From positions 1-35,926 of the forward strand of contig JAZNAL010000012.1 in the NCBI GenBank assembly GCA_045586505.1: a stretch of DNA of 35,926 bases. Direction: 5' to 3'. The translations under genes were made by a program, and so were the position numbers. Under the pieces are notes generated by a model. That model did not search any database. It was not told the origin of the DNA and was given only the letters and a program-made list of their open reading frames with translations. Shown here piece after piece: positions 32,085 to 35,926 of the stretch (positions are counted from its first letter, which is position 1; each line of letters starts with the position of its first letter). The DNA comes from Flemingiibacterium sp045586505. GTDB lineage: Bacteria; Bacillota; Clostridia; Oscillospirales; CAG-272.

Positions 32085-32174
32085 TCATTTCCCCGATGCA
32101 AATTCCGTGGGCGTTTTCCCGGTATGGCACTTAAAGCTCTTGGCAAAGTGCACGTGTTGTCTTGCTCGTGACAT
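32085..32174 (-). pseudogene. Remnant of an AraC-family regulator (C-terminal HTH end)
   Basis: A 29-residue minus-strand frame reads HFAKSFKCHTGKTPTEFASG near its end. This matches the last helix of AraC/XylS regulators (consensus like FSKxFKxxTGxTPxEF). The rest of the about 100-residue AraC domain is absent: upstream DNA has stops in all three minus frames. Although an ATG (32172-32174) with AAGGAC before it exists, a functional protein is unlikely. Such regulators commonly accompany sugar ABC genes like those to the right, so this may be the decayed local regulator. Confidence 0.6.
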
Positions 32175-32469
32175 CGTCCTTATAATTCTTTTTATATATT
32201 GTATGAGTGCACAAGCGTGTTTAGACCGATTGTCACCATACCACTCGGCAGCTCGGTCTGTAGCCGCACAAGAATTATTAGCACGGGCTTTAAAAGCGAC
32301 GACAACACCTCATCACGCTTTTCACCACCGCGACACTATTCGAAAACGAGTGCATGAAGCACTCCCATCGCCACCACGCATTCTTTTATTATAGACGCCT
32401 GTCTAACGAAAGGCTCAGTTATTTCCAACTGTCACGTGATTATCTCAAATGTAAATCTTAAATACAAAA
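32175..32469. other. Intergenic stretch without recognised gene
   Basis: About 295 bases hold no recognisable coding sequence on either strand. Two small inverted repeats are visible: GAGTGC-ATGAA-GCACTC (32348-32364) and TAGAC-GCCT-GTCTA (32392-32405). A promoter for the AGCS gene is expected here, but I could not pick one with confidence. An open plus-strand frame crosses it without any family resemblance. Confidence 0.5.
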
Positions 32470-32500
32470 AATTACTGCTGTACAATGTACAGCAGTAATT
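32470..32500 (-). terminator. Terminator of the sugar ABC permease operon
   Basis: A perfect 14-base-pair stem (32470-32483 with 32487-32500) with a three-base loop is followed on the minus strand by TTTTTGTATT. It lies 11 bases beyond the last permease stop. Confidence 0.92.
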
Positions 32501-32511
32501 CTTTTGTCTTA

Positions 32512-33570
32512 TTAACCAACGATACCGGAACGTTCGATACCACCGACCAGGTACTTCTGCAGGAATACATACATAATCAGCAGAGGCAGCAGAATCAGCA
32601 GACCGCAAGTATTATTGATCGCGGATTCATACAGGTTCTGAGCCGCATACGCTGTGTCCAGAGATGCAGGAACGCCCACGATATTAGGCATAAGGATCAT
32701 ACTGGTCTTGGTGAAGAATACGGTGGTGTAGAAGTTATCCGTCCACTGCCACGAGAACGCGAACAGGAAGATGGTGATCATCATCGGCACGGAAAGCGGG
32801 AGGATGATCTGAAGGAACGTTCTGAACACGCCGCTTCCATCGATGTATGCGGACTCTTCAAGTTCGTCCGGCACACCGTGGAAGAACTGACGCATCATAA
32901 AGATGTACAGACCGTTCTTGAACGCTAAACCGCCGAGTGACAGCAGTGCAAGCGGCCAATAGGTGTTGTTAAGGTTGATCGAGGAGAACGGAAGCACGCG
33001 GAGCCATTCAAACACGCCGCCGCCCAGAAGCTTAAAGATACCGAGTATATCAAAGTATCTGAACTTCATGAACATGGAAAGCTGAAGCGTTCTGTGAGGA
33101 ATAACCATCGTAAAGACTACGAGGAAGAATATCAGCTTATTACCCTTGAACTTAAACTTTGCAAGACCGTAGCCGATAAAGCAGCATACAAAGGTCTGGA
33201 TAAGTCCGCAAAGAACCGAAAGCGTAAATGTGTTGAACAGTGCCGAAAAGTATCCGTTTTCGCTGATGATTGCCTTATAGGTATCGAGTGTCGGATATTT
33301 CGGAATCAGCTTTACCGTTACATCAACAAAGTCTTCCTTACTCATGAAGGAGCCGGATATCTTTGCAAAGAACGGGAACAGAATGACATAGCAAATACCG
33401 ATAAGAAGAACATAGGTGAAAACTCTCACAACAACATTCTTAAAGAAGTTCATGTTGAGGAATTTTGCCTTGAGACGTTCTTTCAGAGGGGTTCTTTCAA
33501 ACTCAACTCTGATTTTGTTTTTGCTCTCCTTCATAACGCGGGGAGCATTTGATGTCTGTTGAGAATTCAT
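32512..33570 (-). CDS. Carbohydrate ABC transporter permease (MalG-like)
   Basis: This 352-residue inner-membrane subunit of a CUT1-type sugar or oligosaccharide importer has six hydrophobic helices after a charged cytoplasmic N-terminus (about 45 residues). The coupling helix carries the EAA motif ELEESAYIDGSGVFRTFLQI (about residue 240) followed by ILPLSVPM, which docks on the ATPase. It is longer than typical MalG homologs (about 275-300), mainly because of the N-terminal tail and a periplasmic insertion around residues 185-205. The start ATG follows AAGGAGGG, which overlaps the stop codon of the upstream permease. The ATPase is usually shared and encoded elsewhere. Confidence 0.93.
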   Translation of the reverse strand: MNSQQTSNAPRVMKESKNKIRVEFERTPLKERLKAKFLNMNFFKNVVVRVFTYVLLIGICYVILFPFFAKISGSFMSKEDFVDVTVKLIPKYPTLDTYKAIISENGYFSALFNTFTLSVLCGLIQTFVCCFIGYGLAKFKFKGNKLIFFLVVFTMVIPHRTLQLSMFMKFRYFDILGIFKLLGGGVFEWLRVLPFSSINLNNTYWPLALLSLGGLAFKNGLYIFMMRQFFHGVPDELEESAYIDGSGVFRTFLQIILPLSVPMMITIFLFAFSWQWTDNFYTTVFFTKTSMILMPNIVGVPASLDTAYAAQNLYESAINNTCGLLILLPLLIMYVFLQKYLVGGIERSGIVG

Positions 33571-33582
33571 AATTATCCCTCC

Positions 33583-34557
33583 TTAATCGCGTTTCTGATA
33601 GAAGACATATGCACTGAGAAGTCCTGCTACACAACCGATAATAACAATTACTATCATGAAGTAGATCCAAGACATTGCCGAGCTGAGAACGTTACCGCCT
33701 GCGGTGTTGTATGTTTCTGCAATGTAAGACATAACCATGTTGGACTGCGATGTAAAGGAGTCGATAACCGTATAAACCGAGTTTACAAGGATCATCGGGC
33801 TTATCATCGGGAAGGTAACCTTCCAGAAGGTTTCCCAAGCACTCGCACCGTCTATCGAGCAAGACTCGTAGATAGCGGGAGAAATGGACTGAAGACCTGC
33901 AAGGTAGATAAGCATCTGTACACCGGAACGGTTGATAATATCGTAAATGTTGTTAACCATAGTTACAACATACTCAACCAGCTCGGTACCAACCTTCATG
34001 TTCTCAAACAATCGCTCAACATCCACCGCCGAAAGGATCTCGGCGGTAGCATTCTGACCGGAACCGTCGTTGATGCCTTCTTCGGTGTTGCTCATGAAAT
34101 CGAGCATGGTGTTAGCCTGGTCGATCTGGTCAACGATACCGGTAGCAATAATGACGGGGATGAAGAAGATTGCACGGAACGCTGCACGACCTGCCATCTC
34201 CTGGTTCAGAAGAACTGCGATAAAGAGTGCGAATATTACGATTGCGGGGATATCAAAGATAAGCTGCTGGATACCCGAGGTAAGAGTCTGTACGAACTTG
34301 GGGTCTACAAAGAGTGCTTCCTGGTAGTTTTTCCAACCTACAAACTCCAGCGTGAAACCGCCGCCATGTCCGACCCTGATCTTGTTAAAGCTGTACTTAA
34401 CGGAGTCGATAACGATCGGAAGATAGATGATAATAAAGCTGACTACGAACGGGAGGACGAATACCCAACCCGCACGCGCCTTACGTGCATCAAGAGAGGC
34501 TATCCGCTTGCGCTTCTTTACAGCGCCGGCTTTTGTGAGCTTTGCTTCGCTATTCAT
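33583..34557 (-). CDS. Sugar ABC transporter permease (MalF/UgpA-like)
   Basis: This 324-residue partner permease has an N-terminal basic stretch, then helices including WVFVLPFVVSFIIIYLPIV. The EAA motif is YESCSIDGASAWETFWKVTF followed by PMISPMI. An extracytoplasmic insertion of roughly 60 residues rich in Asn/Glu (about 155-215, NTEEGINDGSGQNATAEILS) is unusual for the family and may contact a partner outside the membrane. It lies 19 bases after the DUF5696-like gene and 12 bases before the MalG-like gene. The ATG follows GAGAGGTG. The solute-binding protein is not in the window. Confidence 0.92.
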   Translation of the reverse strand: MNSEAKLTKAGAVKKRKRIASLDARKARAGWVFVLPFVVSFIIIYLPIVIDSVKYSFNKIRVGHGGGFTLEFVGWKNYQEALFVDPKFVQTLTSGIQQLIFDIPAIVIFALFIAVLLNQEMAGRAAFRAIFFIPVIIATGIVDQIDQANTMLDFMSNTEEGINDGSGQNATAEILSAVDVERLFENMKVGTELVEYVVTMVNNIYDIINRSGVQMLIYLAGLQSISPAIYESCSIDGASAWETFWKVTFPMISPMILVNSVYTVIDSFTSQSNMVMSYIAETYNTAGGNVLSSAMSWIYFMIVIVIIGCVAGLLSAYVFYQKRD

Positions 34558-34576
34558 TTAATACACCTCTCTTTTC

Positions 34577-35926
34577 TTATTTTACTTTTACGAAATCGAG
34601 TGCGCCGATGGTATAAGTCTTGCCGCCATCCTTGACTGTGATCTCGAAGTTATTGTAGTTAAGGATAAATGCTGTACCGCCTTCGTAGGTAACCTTTACA
34701 ATGCGTCCGTCATCGGAGGTATACTTGGTGTATACATACACACTGGGGTCAACTTCCTCTTCCTTGGCGAAAACATCGGAAGCGGAGCCATTTCCATTAA
34801 CGCCGGAAGAAGCACCCTCGCCGCCTGCTGCTTCGAGAGCTGCAAGACGATCAGCGAGCTTCTGAGCCTTGTCGGCCTTTTCAGCTGCAATCTTTTCCTC
34901 TTCCTTTGCAAGGATTGCCGCTTCTTCAGCTGCAATCTTATCTGCTTCAGCTTCTTCTGCTGAAGGAACGCGCTCACCGATAAGGAACTCATGATTGATT
35001 ATCTGCTTATCCTGAAGCTTTGCAAGAGCATCATTCAGAGTTGTATAAATATCGACAAGCTCTTCCTGCCAGATATCGAATGCAACAGAGTAATACTTGT
35101 TGAATTCAACATTTTCCTTAAGAAGCGAAGTGTTCTGCATGGAAAGTGTGAAGTAAAGACCTGCACCGTTTTCAATTGCCTTAAGAAGCTCATACTGAGT
35201 GTCGCCCGCCATGTTGATAGCACTGCCGGAGAACTCTACACATCCGTGAAGTACAAGACCCATGAACGGAATTGCTTCACTTGTGCTGGAATAACGGCTG
35301 GAGTCAAGAGAAACGTTGATAACGTGATCTGCATACTGAAGTGCATACATATTACCGCCATCTACCATAACATTGCCGTATGCTTCCTCGATGTTAGAGA
35401 GCATTTCAATAGTGAATGCCTTGCTGTCCTCACGGTTGTAAGGCTCATCCTCATCGAAGTCGGAGTTAAGCTCAGACGCCAATGTGGAAAGTGAAATTCC
35501 GATAGGATTGTACTCAAGGTATTTTTCGCTTACCTTATCGTAGAAGAATTCATAGCGAGAAGGTGAGATTGCAAGCTCAAAGTAGCTTGTATATCCTTGA
35601 GTTGTTGCACTGTAGTACTGCTTACTTGTGTAACGGTCATCGATAGACTTAACGAGGTCGCGACGGTTGGAAAGTCCGTCGAACATCTTTGTAGCCGCCA
35701 TGCTTGCGTAAGCAAAGTCGAAGTCAAGATATACGCCGTAACCCTTATTCTTAGCGTCTGCGATGAGCTCCTTGAAGCCCTCCTTACCGCCTACAGCCTT
35801 TTCGAAGTCGAGTCTGTAAGGAACCGCGGAATACATACCGCCGTTGTAGTAACCGGTAAGCTTGAAGTTTACGTTCTTGATTTCCTTTCCGGAGAGATCC
35901 TCGTACAAGTCGGATCGTAGCCATGT
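34577..35926 (-). CDS. Partial DUF5696-like protein associated with a sugar ABC transporter
   Basis: The frame is open to the window edge, so the N-terminal part is missing; 449 residues are visible. The sequence resembles DUF5696 proteins, large clostridial and bacillar proteins encoded beside CUT1 permeases, with a TIM-barrel-like glycosidase-related look. Examples are GYGVYLDFDFAYASM, IGISLSTLASELNSDFDE, and VMVDGGNMYALQYADHVINV. Near the C-terminus an Ala/Glu/Lys-rich coiled coil (EAEADKIAAEEAAILAKEEE onward, about 45 residues) and a Gly/Ser linker precede a final beta-rich module (KDGGKTYTIGALDFVKV). The catalytic role is unknown. It is first of the three visible genes transcribed together. 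Confidence 0.7.
   Translation of the reverse strand, partial: TWLRSDLYEDLSGKEIKNVNFKLTGYYNGGMYSAVPYRLDFEKAVGGKEGFKELIADAKNKGYGVYLDFDFAYASMAATKMFDGLSNRRDLVKSIDDRYTSKQYYSATTQGYTSYFELAISPSRYEFFYDKVSEKYLEYNPIGISLSTLASELNSDFDEDEPYNREDSKAFTIEMLSNIEEAYGNVMVDGGNMYALQYADHVINVSLDSSRYSSTSEAIPFMGLVLHGCVEFSGSAINMAGDTQYELLKAIENGAGLYFTLSMQNTSLLKENVEFNKYYSVAFDIWQEELVDIYTTLNDALAKLQDKQIINHEFLIGERVPSAEEAEADKIAAEEAAILAKEEEKIAAEKADKAQKLADRLAALEAAGGEGASSGVNGNGSASDVFAKEEEVDPSVYVYTKYTSDDGRIVKVTYEGGTAFILNYNNFEITVKDGGKTYTIGALDFVKVK

Noticed and set aside
32035..32394. Plus-strand frame of 119 residues between AGCS and the ABC operon
   Set aside because: It overlaps the AGCS start and the AraC remnant in antisense, has no ribosome-binding site and no recognisable domain.

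Overview
The window looks like a chromosomal segment from an anaerobic Firmicute of class Clostridia. An Oscillospirales/Ruminococcaceae-like member is the best guess, but rank below class is uncertain. The signs are: the classic clostridial nusB-xseA-xseB-ispA-tlyA-nadK-argR-recN order; HrcA/CIRCE control of groESL; an S-layer-homology protein; a DUF4358 lipoprotein; DUF1846; AGCS and FNT transporters; and a DUF5696-type protein beside sugar ABC permeases. Coding density is high. No rRNA, tRNA, CRISPR array, prophage or complete insertion sequence was seen.

Layout. 14-8150 (minus): one tightly packed operon, nusB, a TsaD/Kae1 paralog, xseA, xseB, ispA, a divergent PAP2 membrane protein, tlyA, nadK, argR and recN, driven by a strong promoter at 8238-8266. 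dxs, often found in this cluster, is missing. 8366-14611 (plus): an M23 peptidase; a three-gene envelope unit (four-helix membrane protein, membrane-anchored SGNH hydrolase, DUF4358 lipoprotein) with its own promoter and terminator; and a 927-aa SLH surface protein. 14731-16468 (minus): a cobalamin-type radical SAM enzyme and a 58-aa two-cluster ferredoxin. 16724-18211 (plus): a DUF1846 protein. 18332-20371 (minus): groES-groEL with a perfect CIRCE, a second CIRCE-like site and a structured element between the two genes. 20717-21463 (minus): a SASA-type esterase. 21680-26840 (minus): carA and a carB-dapF fusion. 27095-28996 (plus): a large lipoprotein. 29075-32047 (minus): ROK protein, FNT channel and AGCS symporter. 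32085-32174: an AraC-type regulator remnant. 32512-35926 (minus): two sugar ABC permeases and a truncated DUF5696-like protein running off the edge.

The strongest unusual signal is the carAB locus. The large subunit of carbamoyl-phosphate synthetase continues in frame into a complete diaminopimelate epimerase with both catalytic cysteines. The small subunit beside it keeps the nucleophilic cysteine but has lost the His-Glu pair and other glutamine-site residues. Together they suggest an ammonia-dependent or otherwise rewired synthetase tied to lysine/peptidoglycan precursor synthesis. Everything here is read from sequence and motif memory; no database search was run.
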